Shown one piece after another: positions 36,201-46,734 of a stretch of DNA of 64,000 bases. Under the pieces are notes generated by a model that ran no database searches, had not been told where the DNA came from, and saw only the letters and a list, made by a program, of their open reading frames with translations. Source of the stretch: Cinnamomum chago. Lineage: Eukaryota; Streptophyta; Magnoliopsida; Laurales; Lauraceae. Location of the stretch: the NCBI GenBank assembly GCA_038049695.1, contig CP142456.1:17946501-18010500 (forward strand), given 5' to 3'. The position numbers and the translations under genes are program-made. Within the stretch, counting starts at the first letter, position 1. Every line of letters starts with the position of its first letter.

Positions 36201-39200
36201 TACAAGGATTTTCTACAATTGTTGGACCGTTAACCAAACTTACAAGGAAGGATGTTCCGTTCACCTGGGACGCGAAATGTGAAGATAGCTTCCAAACATT
36301 AAAAAGTAAATTAACATCGGCACCAATACTCGCCCTTCCTGCTGGAAGTGGAGGATTTGTTATCTACTGTGATGCGTCATTACAAGGGCTAGGGTGTGTT
36401 CTTATGCAACATGGAAGGGTGATTGCATACGCTTCCAGACAGCTAAAGGTCCATGAACAAAATTATGCTATGCACGACCTTGAGTTGGCAGTTGTAGTCT
36501 TTGCATTGAAGATTTGGAGACACTACCTTTACGGTGAAGAATTTGAATTATATACAGATCACAAGAGGCTCAAATATGTATTTTCTCAAAAAGAGCTAAA
36601 CTTGCGACAACGAAGATGGATGGAATTCCTGAAAGACTATGACTTCTCTATATTTTATCATCCAGGAAAGGCGAATGTTGTAGCCGACGCATTAAGCAGG
36701 AAACCAGCACAGATGGCTTGTTTGACCGCCGCGTGGAGACTGAGATCAAGGACTTAGATGTTAATTTACGGCCTATTGGTGCGAAAGTACTATTGGGAAG
36801 TTTCAAGGTTCAACCCGAATTAATCCAGAGAATAAAAGACCAACGAGATGACAAGGCATTGGCGGAAATCTTCAACAAATTGGACAACAAACCGGACTTC
36901 TCAGTTGTTAGTGGCATACTATATTTCCGAGGCAGACTTTGTGTACCAAATATTCGGGAAATCAAAGATGAAATTTTGAAGGAAACACCACACAAGATAT
37001 ACTATCCATCCGAGGAGCACTAGATGTATCAGAACTTAAAAATCAAATTTTGGTGGATCGGCATGAAAAATGATGTTACTGAGTTTGTCGGACGTTGTTT
37101 TACATGCCAACAAGTAAAGGCTGATCATAGGAAGCCGTGGGGATTACTGCAGCCGTTACCTATACCAGAATGAAAATGGGAGCATATCACTATGGATTTC
37201 ATTTCAAGGTTTCCCAGGACCTCAAGACATAATGAAATAATCTGGGTAATTGTGGATCAGTTGACCAAGTCGGCGCATTTCATACCGTTGAAAGGAAAAA
37301 CTACGATGGAACACTTGGCCAAAACATATGTTTGGGAAATTGTAAGGTTGCATGGCGTTCCAGCATCGATCGTATCAGACAGGGATACCAGATTTGTTTC
37401 ACAATTTTGGAAGAGCTTACAAAAGGCTATGGGTACGAAACTAAATTTTAGCACTGCGTATCACCCCTAAACTGAAGGACAGGCGAAAAGGACCAACCAA
37501 ACACTCAAAGACATGCTTCGCGCTTATGCTATAGATTTCAGTGATAGCTGGGATGAGCAATTACCGGTGGCAAAGTTTGCTTATAACAATAGCTATCATT
37601 CGAGTATCCAGATGGCTCCTTTTGAGGCCTTGTATGACAGGTACTGCTCGCTCTTTGATTTGTTGGGAAGAAGTGGGTGATAGGCGGATATTAGGCCCTG
37701 AGTGGGTGCAAACTACTACAGAAAATATTAAGAAAATTTGGGACAGATTGAAGACGGCTCAGAGTTGCTAGAAGAGTTATGCAGACAAACGCCAGCGAGA
37801 ATTAGAAATTGCAGTGGGTGACTCAGTATTCCTAAAAGTTTCTCCGACGAAGGGAGTGATGCGATTCGGCAAAAAGGGAAAGTTCAGCTCGAGATACATT
37901 GGACCATTCACGATTACAGGACGAGTGAGCAATGGAAACGCTTATGAACTGGAACTACCACCACCAGTGGCGGATCCAGGATTCAAAATCACTGGGGGCA
38001 CGATTAAGTAGTAGGGGGTCTGGGGGCAACGCCCCCAGAAATTTTTTTTTTGGGTTATTTATATGATTGCAAATGATTTTTTCTTCTTTTTTTCTTCATG
38101 CTTGAGAAAAAACAATACACAAAAAAAATAGTGGACCTTTTACATACACTATCAGTAACTAATACACAAAAAGGTGCATTCAAAGACAGATAGTTTGTAG
38201 ATTTCCACTGCATTGCAAATCATGCCTAGCAATGACAAATAGTGTGCAGATTTACCCCAAACCTTTTATATGGAACAAATATAATATAATAATTTCAAGC
38301 AATAAAACAAGACATATTTATTTATCACAATTGTTCTCTACGAGTTTTCATATTCTAAAAAAGTTCTATTACAATATCATTAGTAATTGTTCCAAGCAAC
38401 TCTTTTTCTATAAAACATACAAGACAATCATTCATAAATTGGTCACTCATTCGATTGCGCAGGCCCCCAGTGGATATATACTGGGCCTGATAAGTGATAA
38501 CTTTTCATTGGGGGGCCTGGTTCAATGTCACTGGGGGCCCAAAAAATTCATTGGGGGCCTTATGAAGAAAATTAGTGGGCCTCACCATAAGTATAAGTAA
38601 AACTTATAAAATCCACTGGGGGCCTCCAAAAAATTCATTGGGGGCCTTATGAAGAAAATTAGTGGGCCTCACCATAAGTATAAGTAAAACTTATAAAATC
38701 TACTGGGGGCCTGATGTATACCAGATCCGCCTCTGACCACCACAACTAGCTGGAGTTCATAAGGTGTTTCACGTATCAATGCTGAAAAAATATGAACCAG
38801 ACCCGTATCATGTGCTAGATCTCGAGCCGATGGACTTACAGCCCGATTTATTGTATGAAGAGAGGCCCGTTGCAATCTTAGACACCAAGGAAAGGGTACT
38901 GCGGAGACGAACGGTTCGGCTAGTCAAGGCGCTACGGACACATCACGATCCAAAGGAGGCTACATGGGAGATCGAGGACGAAGTCCGAAAGAAGTATCCA
39001 CATCTTTTTGCCACGGGTATATTCTAAATTTGAAGGACCAAATTCCCCAAGGAGGGGAGTATATAATATCCGGAGTTACCTGGGTTCAGGATTAGTCTGG
39101 CCTAGGTACTAGGTAGTATCTTAGTTAAGTTCTTATTATGGAATTAGAAGTGTTGCTTATTACTAAATTGGTAGTATTACACGTGATTGGGTTTGGAAAG

Positions 39201-42200
39201 GAGTGGAGTTGTATAACAACTCTAAATAGGAAGTTTGAGATGACTAGAATTCCATCTCTCCTTTATATATATATATATATATATATCCAACGACCACTAC
39301 AATGGTATCCTATTCATCTTCCTTGGAGAAATTCTGAGAGAAAACTCTTGTGGGTTGCAATTTAGGGGAAGGAGAGGAAGGCCAATTGATGTCCTATTCG
39401 CGTCCACATATTGCAAAGGCGACGATCGTTTATCAAAGGTGAGTGAATCATCCTAGATGATCTCAAATTTATGTTTTAGTTGATGGGTAGATATTTGAGG
39501 AACTCAATTTTGATAGGAATGTTATCTGTGACATTGTTTCAATGGGAATCGACATGTCCAGACTCTAGTTGTGTGGGATTTCATGGTGGAACAGGATGGT
39601 TTGGATTTCCAGTAGTGATTTGGCCTCTGATGATAATTCATGCGGAAAGAAGGAGATCAAATATTGAATCTGTACAAATTATGCACTATTGTTTCTCTTT
39701 CAATGAGGAGAGTTTCCAAGGTCAGGGGTTGTGGGACCCCCTGGGCCATCATATGATAGATCTGAACCATGGATCCTGAAGAGGACCCATGGGCGACCAT
39801 GGGGGTGCTGAACCCACAAGGATTGAATGTTGTTTAGGTCATCATCCAATTGATTTTAATCTCTGACGAGAATTGGATGGAAACAGGGTTGAAGGTCGAC
39901 AATGACTGTGGGGTCCACTGTTTGACCTGATCTGAGATCAATACCCCACATCCCATAGGGGACCCCTGGTCGACCCTAGGAGACTTGGACCTACGAGGAG
40001 TGGGCCCCATCTGGGCCCTCGTCCAATGGGTGTGATGAAACAGTGCGACTGTTGCAGGATTCTTACAGCTTTTTGTCGTTAGGCTTACTGGGACCCACCT
40101 GAACACTCGATTGAAAATCAACTTCGGCCATCAAGTGTGGGACCCATGGGCGACCTTAGTGTAGTGGGACATCTGAGTTCTAAACCATTGGGTCCCATTG
40201 TCCAATAGGTGTAAGGAATCCCAGGCGTGACTTTGTGCAGGAATTAACAGAACCTGGTTTAGATTTGTGGGCCCCAGAATACGATCTGATGATGGATCAG
40301 ATCCGATGGGTTGATGATTTACCCTTGGTCGACCATGACCTAGAGCGCTGATCTTAGTTTAGTTGAGTGGGACCCACTGGATTTTTAAGTGGAGTGTTGT
40401 AGGCGTGAACCATCTTTTGTGGTGATTCATGTATTGACACATGTGCTGGATAATTAAAGAATAACACTAGACTTGGCATGTATTTACCATATCACCATTC
40501 CATCTACATTAATTAAGGTTTCTATGTGATTTATAATAGTTTGTGTGGACTATTTGGGAATGTTAGCATGATTATGTTATTTTGATTCATATTTATGAAG
40601 GTGGGCCACTCCTACCTCATTCCTTACATGTCATGATCAGAAGTGGGGCATTAATATAATGGGGACTGGCATGGGACTGGTCTCACAATACTATTGTGAA
40701 AATTATTAATAAAGATGAATTTTGGTTGGTATGAGATATTGTGCACTGGGTGCCAGACGTGGGATGTTGGACTTAGTGTCCGGGCCGTTATAGCAGCTGG
40801 TCCTTGATAGATGTGTCTCATGAGACAGGGTCATGGTGACCAGTATACATGTATACGATGGGCCTTTGAGGCGTGGTAATGTACATGGGCACGGAATAGT
40901 ATATGGACATACTTTTAATGACATTTGATCTATTGATTCAGATTAGTTGATTATGTGATATTATGTTGTTTGTGGCTTGTGTAATTCGGAAAATTCATTC
41001 ACCAGTAATACTGATGTTGTGTTGTCCCCTTCAGGTAATCGCATTGCGGGTGGGCCAGAGCGGAATGACGATCAGCAAGTAGATTTCGGCATGCGTGGCT
41101 GAAAAGAGATAACGAGAAAAACTTAAATAATTGATAGAATTATTAATCCTTGTTAGGAAAAGTTAATTAATGTTTAAAGCACATTATTGATTGAGTCAGT
41201 ACATAATAAGTTTGATTACTTAGAGATTTAATGATATTGGAAATATATTTTGGACTCAATGCCTGATTCCTTGTGAATATTATTTGATGTGTGCATTGTG
41301 AATATTGCTATATGATCACGATCCGGATATCCGACAGGGCCCCGGAATTTGGATTGTGACAGAATCACACCCTCCATAGGAGAATACAAGGCACAACAGC
41401 CCTGGGGATTCGAACACTAGACCTCCCGCTCCAATAACAAGCTATAAGTTTAGATCTTCTTAAATCTAGGGTTTTGTTCTAGACTATCAAGAAAATGGAA
41501 AAGAGAAGAACGTAAAAGGAGAGAAAAGAAAGGAAATTGGAGAAGCAATAGAAGAGTCGAATAACCCATTAGGTTAGTCGACCCCTGTTTCTTGATATTA
41601 CAAAAAAGTCCCTCAAGTTTCTAATATGTACATAAAAGTCCTAACTTTTTATAAATTATAAGTAAGACCTACTCTAACTCACAACATGATGGATATAAAA
41701 ACCAGCATGCTTAAGTAATGATTGATTCACATGTTACCCTTATGATGCAATACAAGTGAACTAAGTAATAGTGAGAGATGCTAGCTGAACCATGGGACTG
41801 GGGTTTTGGCACCAGACGAACCCTAGATTCAGGTCTTAGGTTCAGCCGAACCATGTGTTCGGCTTCAATAGTCAAAAATTGGGATTTGAGTTTTAGACAT
41901 TGGTTGAGCCCCATAATTTGAGTTCTGATCATGAATATATATTTATACAGTGAAGAATCCATGGTGATGGTTTTTCCCACTCCCATTACAACAAAGATTT
42001 GATGCATGAATTTCTATCTGATCAGTGATATTTTGTTGTTCATGCAAAATATGTCGTTTACAATGAACTATATATAGTTGGTTCAATGATGTGATCAAAT
42101 GATATTCTTGTAACTGAACTTATGTTTTTTTATGTGTTTATGGCATGTTAACTATGAATTGTTCGTACATCTATAAAGTGATGGCTATGTGATTATCCTC

Positions 42201-45200
42201 ATTCACATCAGATACCAATACCGAATCAGATAGGAGCAGATTAAATCAGAAATTATAGTGTGGGGCTGATTGCAGAAACCAAGTTGATTATAAGAATTGA
42301 AATTGGATAAGGAAAAAACCTGGATCAGAAAAATAAGGTAGAAACGGAAAGACTCAGGAATAACTAGAATTATCCTTTGGAAATTGGAACACCCCTAGAC
42401 CGCTAGCACAGTACGAAGAAGACATTCTTCATGCAGAGGCCCTATTTGTGCTATTGTCTGACTTTAGGTCAGCCTTGGGAGAATCTAAGTCACTGGTACC
42501 ACCTCGACAATGATGGAACATCTTTGGTCACCTAGAATGCGTGCACATAAGTTTTTGTGAAGGTACTCTGATCTTGTACCCTCACGTTACTTGATCCCCG
42601 TTTGGCCTGTGCTACCAAGTGGTTAGGCGGTTGTCAATAGATGAGAACATGAATTAATTGTTCGGGCTAAAGCAAAGATATTGTTGGATGATTGGCTTGT
42701 CTAATTTTACCAAAGTTACTTGTGTTCCAAACTTTGTTGTGAAGTAAATGTATGCAAATGGGATTATATGTTTATTCACTCAATTGTACTGATTTCTGGT
42801 TTGCCCCTATCAGGTAACCAGAATATTGTTTTGGATGATGAAACGGATAATCAAGGAGAGATAGGATTTGGCATGCACAAGAAAGTGGCAAATTCACATA
42901 GAAGATATGGAGGATTAGCCTAATCAGGTTCATTTAGTTTATTTCAGTTAGGATATTGTAGTTACTTTTATTTAGTAATAGCTGATTTGTTTAGATTTTA
43001 ATTCTGATTCATACTTCAATTACACATTCAGATTGATAAAAGGTATGCCCAGAATTCTTATTTGGCATATTTGATTTAACTTAAGAATGTGATTGAGATA
43101 CAATAATAAGTCGCGACGCAAAATTCGAAGGCCTCAGATGTCAGTTCATGACAATCTAACCCAATTATTTATTGATGCAACTATTTTTAGTTATAAACCA
43201 CTTAGGTTATTAACTAAAAATAAGAAAAAGTAGAAAAATCTAAAAGTTAAAATACAACTTTCCCAATCTAATTCAAGAAATTCATTATAATATAACAAAA
43301 ATATCAAAGATACCAATCATAATCTAATTACATATTAATATTTCTAACTAAAAAACTGATTTGGGGAAATTGGTGATAATTTATGGAAACCCCCAAATGG
43401 ACGCTTGAGTTGAGTACCAAATTAAGAAAATTCCAATTTCACAGCATCTATTAAGAAACAAATTATGAAAACCCCCACATTACAAAATGTAATCACGTAA
43501 AATCTAATGATATTCTACGAATAAAATTCCATGCATGTCAAATAATGATGTAGTGTTTAAGGACTCAATGTTGATTGTTGTTCTATTAAAAATGTATTTA
43601 ACTGCTAAAAAGACCATACAGTGTAAAGTGAACTCCCCATATGAGCAGTTCTGGTCCAATACTAATATCATGCAGGGGAAATTGAGCGTGTGCATGCATG
43701 TGTAAGCACTTCTTCCCAGTTCCAATGCACATGGGTGAATGACCTTTCAATCCATCCACAATGGGTTCCATAGCATTAGAGAATATAAACTACCATGAAA
43801 ACATGATGTAAGAAATTAGGAAAAGACAAACTATATGATCTGTGACTCAACCCTAATAATTTATCACAGAATTTTGGTAAGAAAGCAACTCAGCATGGGA
43901 AAAAAGATTTAACAAATAAAATGAAATCCTAACTTTACCTGCATGTTTCCGATGAGAAGAGCAAAGAGAATGAGGCCAAGAATGGCAAGAGAAATGGAGA
44001 ATATAACTTCTCCTGCATACGTGCTGGTTTGAAGTCCTTGGCCAAGTGTACTGTAAAGAAATTCACACAAATGTTGACACGCAGTAACCTAAAACATGCT
44101 TAACAGTTTATCAATTAGGTGAATTTCAAAAAGTTTATCATGCCACACTAAAATGGGAAAAAAAATCTCCATAATCTGTATGCAACCAATTTCACCTTCA
44201 CGAATATTAAAACCTTGAATAGACCAGCCTGGCCCTGAAAAAAAGTGGTACTAGTTATATAGCTCCCTTCATGTCAAATCTTCTATTTAAAACTATTTTT
44301 TTTCTAATTTTCTTAATTACTTTCGGTCATTTCATGTTGATTTAGGGTTTTTTTTTTTTTTAAATCAACTTAGAGGGGCAAAAGCTACAAGTTTCAAACC
44401 CTGTTTAGAAAAAATATGGTTGATAAATATCCCTGCATGCATCAGACTACTGTAATTTAAGACCAAGTAAGCCCTGTTTCGATTTCTAATTCTTCGATCT
44501 TAATTCTTCTTCTGGCGTCTTTCTTCGTTAACTGTAAGCCCACAGATCAAAAAAATCAATTCTACAATTGGTCAAAATTGCTGGCAATGGTTCAAAGTGG
44601 TTAGGACAGTATCAATTGGTGGTTTTCAGTTTTCACCTATTTGCATCAGTTATACTTATTTTAAATTACTCCATCACTTTGACATAAGCAACCACTTCAA
44701 TGGTTTGACCTCCAGTTCGGTTTTTATAACAATTCCACAATTCCACTTTTTCAATGGTGAATTATATGGTGAATGAACATAGAGAGGATGAACTGATTTT
44801 AACATTGTAGTATTCCAAATATCAATCAAAAAATCTGAACAATTAAAACTAAAGAAATGCTCTGTAATAAATTGGTTTAGAAAAAAGGCCATTAAAGGTA
44901 TCACAAGCAAAGGTAGCTTACCTCAAATTTTGCAGGCCCCACCACAAGCAGTAGCAAAATTTAGACAGGAAATTTCGGGGTGCAAAGATTCCAGAAGACA
45001 GAGCCTGTGTGTAGATTCCAAAATCAAATGGTGATTTGTCATTTATGGAACAGGTGCTGTTAAAAACTCCAGCACTGACTTTACTCCAACTTAGAAAACC
45101 CTTCAGATTCTCATTCCCACAATACAAGTACTCTGTATTGCATTTCCCATAATTAAGACAGGCTGTACGCCAGCATGCATCTTCACGTTCTATAGCTAAT

Positions 45201-45223
45201 AAGTACCAGAAAGCACCAACTAT
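18420..45223 (-). CDS. Cyclic nucleotide-gated channel, group I-like, 3' half (four exons)
   Basis: Exons in coding order are 44922-45223, 43939-44050, 19359-19595 and 18420-19109, about 446 codons ending at TAA 18420-18422. CNGCs are plasma-membrane non-selective cation (including Ca2+) channels of six helices with a cytosolic cyclic nucleotide- and calmodulin-binding tail. Visible parts: S5 ([15 protein letters not shown]), pore helix and filter (LWWGLQNL then GQGL), S6 (FALLIGNMQ), C-linker ([13 protein letters not shown] to LALVRR), the CNBD with its phosphate-binding cassette ([15 protein letters not shown]), a calmodulin-binding stretch ([23 protein letters not shown]) and an IQ motif ([11 protein letters not shown]). 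The GQGL filter and tail wording fit group I (CNGC1/10/13-like). All donors are GT and acceptors AG, phases agree, and no stop interrupts the exons. The N-terminal third (S1-S4) is not in the window. Confidence 0.95.
19359..19595 (-). CDS. CNGC C-linker exon
   Basis: An exon of 237 bp (79 codons, phase 0 at both ends) running from [13 protein letters not shown] to LCLALVRR. The acceptor is TTTTACAG and the donor GTAAGC. The intron after it is 249 bp; the intron before it is about 24.3 kb. Confidence 0.95.
19796..19955. repeat. 80-bp tandem duplication
   Basis: Two near-identical 80-bp copies, 19796-19875 and 19876-19955, starting 'aattgaggctcaatttgat'. The few differences visible suggest a recent duplication within the CNGC intron. 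Confidence 0.95.
21871..21966. repeat. 48-bp tandem duplication
   Basis: Two almost identical units, 21871-21918 and 21919-21966, starting 'acgatttcctacaccaggcg', inside the solo LTR. Confidence 0.95.
23343..23485 (+). mobile_element. 143-bp hAT MITE, CTATGATGC family, copy 1
   Basis: The inverted ends are CTATGATGC and GCATCATAG. The flanks are cctggcac (23335-23342) and cctgacac (23486-23493), an 8-bp duplication with one mismatch. The interior has repeated GGACACG and CGATACG words and closely matches 57912-58053. It is inserted in the copia element at 22586-29128. Confidence 0.88.
23816..24859. mobile_element. PIF/Harbinger-like non-autonomous element
   Basis: A 1044-bp element interrupting the gag part of the surrounding copia. 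The ends are GGTTCAGTTTGGCATCTCT and, read inward, GGGCTTGTTTGGCGACTCT, with tta on both sides (23813-23815 and 24860-24862). No transposase. The interior holds several degenerate copies of a segment with 'tgggcccc', 'aagatc' and 'aaccgttgga', and a poly-A run at 24177-24207. Confidence 0.7.
30800..31273 (-). mobile_element. 5S-bearing TRIM-like (Cassandra-like) LTR relic
   Basis: A fossil of about 470 bp. On the plus strand it starts TGTAACGACCC, which is the end of an LTR read backwards. Cassandra-type TRIM elements are known for LTRs that carry 5S rRNA sequence. Here a 5S-like sequence (31080-31196) lies on the same strand as the presumed LTR. A roughly 70-bp inverted repeat brackets the 5S part (30981-31057 and 31198-31266). 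I see no second copy and no duplication. The assignment is by analogy, and it could be a different 5S-derived foldback. Confidence 0.5.
31080..31196 (-). pseudogene. 5S rRNA-like sequence
   Basis: The minus strand matches a plant 5S rRNA over its full 117-120 bp. The box A region (AGTTAAGCATGCTTG), intermediate element (GAGAGTAGTA) and box C (GATGGGTGACCTC, GGGAAGTCCTCG) are all readable, with scattered substitutions elsewhere. By eye, identity to typical plant 5S is about 80-85 percent. It is a single copy, not a tandem array, and sits in the loop of an inverted repeat. That points to a mobile 5S derivative rather than a working 5S gene locus. Confidence 0.88.
31272..31345 (+). mobile_element. 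Truncated copy of the AAAATAGCGG hAT MITE
   Basis: It begins CATGGATCAAAATAGCGG, like the complete copy at 33251-33609, but the right end is missing. A near-perfect hairpin with arms CAAGCGTAGCTGTG and CACAGCTACGCTTG lies at about 31303-31332. Confidence 0.6.
31330..31569 (-). mobile_element. 5' end fragment of a gypsy relative, head-to-head with the next element
   Basis: A fossil. On the minus strand, 54 bp of LTR end (31516-31569, matching the LTR end at 33026 and 41361) is followed by a TGGTATCAGAGC primer-binding site (31501-31512) and about 180 bp of glycine/arginine-rich leader. It meets the truncated 5' LTR of the plus-strand gypsy at about 31570, giving an inverted LTR junction. Confidence 0.6.
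33251..33609. mobile_element. hAT MITE, AAAATAGCGGCCGC family, complete copy
   Basis: 359 bp with imperfect inverted ends CATGGTTCAAAATAGCGG and, read inward from the right, CAAGGATGAAAATAGCGG. It has a perfect 8-bp duplication ctatggaa at 33243-33250 and 33610-33617. No coding capacity. It is inserted in the gag region of the gypsy element. Partial relatives lie at 31272 and 47535-47805. Confidence 0.9.
37965..38735. mobile_element. Non-autonomous hAT element inside the gypsy pol
   Basis: 771 bp with ends CAGTGGCGGATCCAGG and, read inward, CAGAGGCGGATCTGG. It has a perfect 8-bp duplication accaccac at 37957-37964 and 38736-38743. The 3' half contains two near-identical segments of about 80 bp with 'ggggccttatgaagaaaatt' (around 38555-38620 and 38640-38700). 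The end type is the same as that of the 1448-2286 element. No transposase. Confidence 0.9.
39263..39290. repeat. (TA)n run at the LTR promoter
   Basis: A TA dinucleotide run in the 3' LTR of the gypsy element. It probably overlaps that LTR's TATA region. Confidence 0.8.
43159..43938. other. Residual host intron sequence
   Basis: The unnested part of the giant CNGC intron next to its donor site. AT-rich, with nothing else recognised. Confidence 0.5.
43939..44050 (-). CDS. CNGC pore-end and S6 exon
   Basis: 112 bp. Its first base completes a serine codon split over the previous intron, then [15 protein letters not shown] runs into the S6 helix [24 protein letters not shown] is the selectivity-filter segment. 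The acceptor is TTCTTTACAG and the donor GTAAAG, which opens the 24.3-kb intron. Confidence 0.95.
44922..45223 (-). CDS. CNGC S5 and pore-helix exon
   Basis: 302 bp from [15 protein letters not shown] to [11 protein letters not shown] plus two bases of a split serine codon. Between S5 and the pore lies a cysteine-containing turret ([22 protein letters not shown]) and the family signature [15 protein letters not shown]. The acceptor is TTTTCACAG and the donor GTAAGC; the following intron is 871 bp. This is the most upstream CNGC exon that I can find. Confidence 0.95.
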
Positions 45224-45685
45224 CTGTGAAAATAACAAGCTTTTGAATTTATGTAGTGTAATTGATAAGTCATGCAAAAATAGCATTAGAAACAATTGAG
45301 TGCCATTCCATCAAAGAGATTGGATTCTTGCATGAGGGAGGCCCAGGTTATACATACCAGAAAGCAAAGATGAATCATTTGATGTTTGAACTATCCTGCT
45401 TGGAGGAATTTCTTTGCACTTTATGTAGCGTACTTCCGAAGTAATTCAACAATAACAATATAGATGATTAAGTGCTTTCTCTAGTACATCCACTGTAGTA
45501 AAGATGATTAAGTGTTTTCTCTAGTACATCCACCGTATGGGCCATCAAAGATATTGGATCGTAGTTCAGAATTACGTTACAGACACTACTTTAATTTGGC
45601 CTCCAAACAAAAATATTTTGGCCGATTTAGAATTTCAACGAAACGTTCTAGAAAAAATATAAGAATACATATACATGCATATATA
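45224..45685. other. CNGC intron or upstream sequence with a 40-bp direct repeat
   Basis: Inside the channel gene's next intron. A direct repeat of about 40 bp containing 'gatgattaagtg' and 'tctctagtacatccac' occupies 45462-45540. No S4 exon is visible here. Confidence 0.5.
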
Positions 45686-46053
45686 GAGCAGGGCCCTCCT
45701 AAGCTGAAGCTTAGGATAAGGTAAGCTGAGGTAAGCTCAATTGTGTGGTAGGGCCCACCTTGGGACCCACATGGGGATGGGGATGGGGATGGGGGGATTT
45801 CAAGGACTCCCTAGGACCCTCCTATTTGCAAAAAAATCAGCCTCAACCGTGGTCTCTATAATCTCCATCTGGGCCCCAAAAGTTTAATAGTCAACAGTCC
45901 ATTTAGATTGGTACACAATCGATCCAACGGTCCAGTAAATTCGGATCTAACCGAAACTTGGTGGACATGTGCAATTCAGGGGGGTCATGTTTTTTGTCCA
46001 TTTGGATGGACCAAGGGTGAGCCCTACAAGCGTGAGCTTACGGAATTTTATCC
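45686..46053 (+). mobile_element. Foldback MITE, copy B
   Basis: About 368 bp, with a GAGCAGGGCCCTCCTAAGC end on the left and a GTGAGCTTACGG region near the right. The interior closely matches copy A at 16518. It is bounded on the right by a TA/GA run (46054-46088). Confidence 0.75.
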
Positions 46054-46087
<34 letters not shown>

Positions 46088-46088
46088 A

Positions 46089-46463
46089 AGCAAGGCTCTT
46101 CTAAGCTCAAGCTTAAGATAAAATCTTGTAAGCTCATGCTTATGGGGGCCACTTTTGGTCCATCCAAATGGACCAAACACATGACCCCTCTAAATTGCAC
46201 ATATCCACCAACTTTCGGTCAAATCCGAATTTACTGGACCGTTGGATCAACTATGTATCGATCCAAATGGACTATTGACCATTAAACGTTTAGGCCCATA
46301 TGGAGATGATAGAAACCACGGTTGGGGCTGACTTTTTGTAAAGAGGAAGATCCCAAGAAGTCCTTGAAATCCCCCCATCTCCATCCCCATGGGGGTCCCC
46401 AGGTGGGCCCCACCACACACTTGAGTTTACCTTATCCTAAGCTTGAGCTTAGGAGAATATCCC
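46089..46463 (-). mobile_element. Foldback MITE, copy C (inverted)
   Basis: The same family as copies A and B but in reverse orientation, starting AGCAAGGCTCTTCTAAGC and ending near 'aagcttgagcttaggag'. It is followed at once by copy D in forward orientation. Confidence 0.75.
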
Positions 46464-46734
46464 ACTTCCTGGGATCCTCCTCTCTACAAAAAATCAGCTC
46501 CAACCGTGGTTTCTATCATCTCCATATGGACCCAAACGTTTAATGGTCAATAGTCCATTCGGATCGATACATAGTCGATCCAATGGTCCAGTAAATTCGG
46601 ATTTGACCGAAAGTTGGTGGGCATGTGCAATTTAGGGGGGTCATGTGTTTGGTTCATTTGGATGGACCAAAGGTGGGCCCCACAAGCATGAGCTTACGAA
46701 ATTTTCTCCTAAGCTTGAGCTTATGAAAGCCTTG

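Larger units (their letters stand above)
31570..41361 (+). mobile_element. Ty3-gypsy element (chromovirus, Tekay/Del-like), broken
   Basis: A fossil. The 5' LTR (31570-33026) lacks its first part; the 3' LTR (about 39061-41361) is about 2.3 kb. The primer-binding site is at about 33030. Parts in order: gag (33188-34808, with zinc knuckles), protease (34830-35264), reverse transcriptase (35300-36100), RNase H (36300-36720), integrase (37020-37760), a chromodomain-like tail (38764-39027) and a polypurine tract near 39050-39060. It is broken, with several breaks, and carries two hAT insertions (33251-33609 and 37965-38735). The shared parts of the LTRs differ by roughly 2-4 percent by eye, so it is fairly young. 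It inserted into the copia remnant. Confidence 0.85.
22339..41685 (-). mobile_element. Ty1-copia remnant, minus strand, heavily interrupted
   Basis: A fossil inserted in the gypsy solo LTR, with a candidate duplication atgat at 22334-22338 and 41686-41690. The 5' LTR is about 41444-41685, followed on the minus strand by a primer-binding-like segment near 41430. The 3' LTR is split: 22339-22585 and 29129-29157, with a younger copia between. Coding remnants at 29164-30757 are the C-terminal half of pol: reverse transcriptase with a YVDD box near 30085, then RNase H. A polypurine tract abuts the 3' LTR near 29150-29157. Gag, protease and integrase are gone. It is broken, with many breaks. Confidence 0.7.
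21163..43153 (+). mobile_element. Ty3-gypsy solo LTR split by a nested stack
   Basis: A fossil. The left part (21163 to about 22338) begins TGTAATGCCCC and the right part (about 41686 to 43153) ends CATGACA. They are flanked by a perfect 5-bp duplication, atcta, at 21158-21162 and 43154-43158. Without the insertion the LTR would be about 2.6 kb. Both parts share a 'cagccgaacc' theme. Its 3' part resembles the LTR of the gypsy at 31570-41361 in general wording. No internal region remains, the usual result of LTR-LTR recombination. It is the oldest layer of the stack. Confidence 0.75.
19596..43938 (-). other. Giant CNGC intron (24,343 bp) built of nested transposons
   Basis: The intron joins the S6 exon to the C-linker exon. 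Its donor is GTAAAG at 43938 and its acceptor TTTTACAG at 19596. About 90 percent is one stack of insertions inside a gypsy solo LTR (21163-43153). Unnested host-like intron sequence remains at about 19596-21157 and 43159-43938. The 21871-21966 and 19796-19955 minisatellites also lie in the intron. Confidence 0.9.

Noticed and set aside
41362-41443. Possible tRNA-derived SINE (TTCGAATCC box B-like word)
   Set aside because: It lies directly after a copia LTR on the minus strand where primer-binding and leader sequence is expected. There is no box A and no tail.
42720-42923. 67-residue frame in the CNGC intron
   Set aside because: It lies in the right part of the gypsy solo LTR and has no domain.
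44918-45295. CNGC S5 exon starting at the ATG near 45295
   Set aside because: The frame is open upstream, but TTTTCACAG at 45224 is a strong acceptor and the residues before IVGAFW are not family-like.
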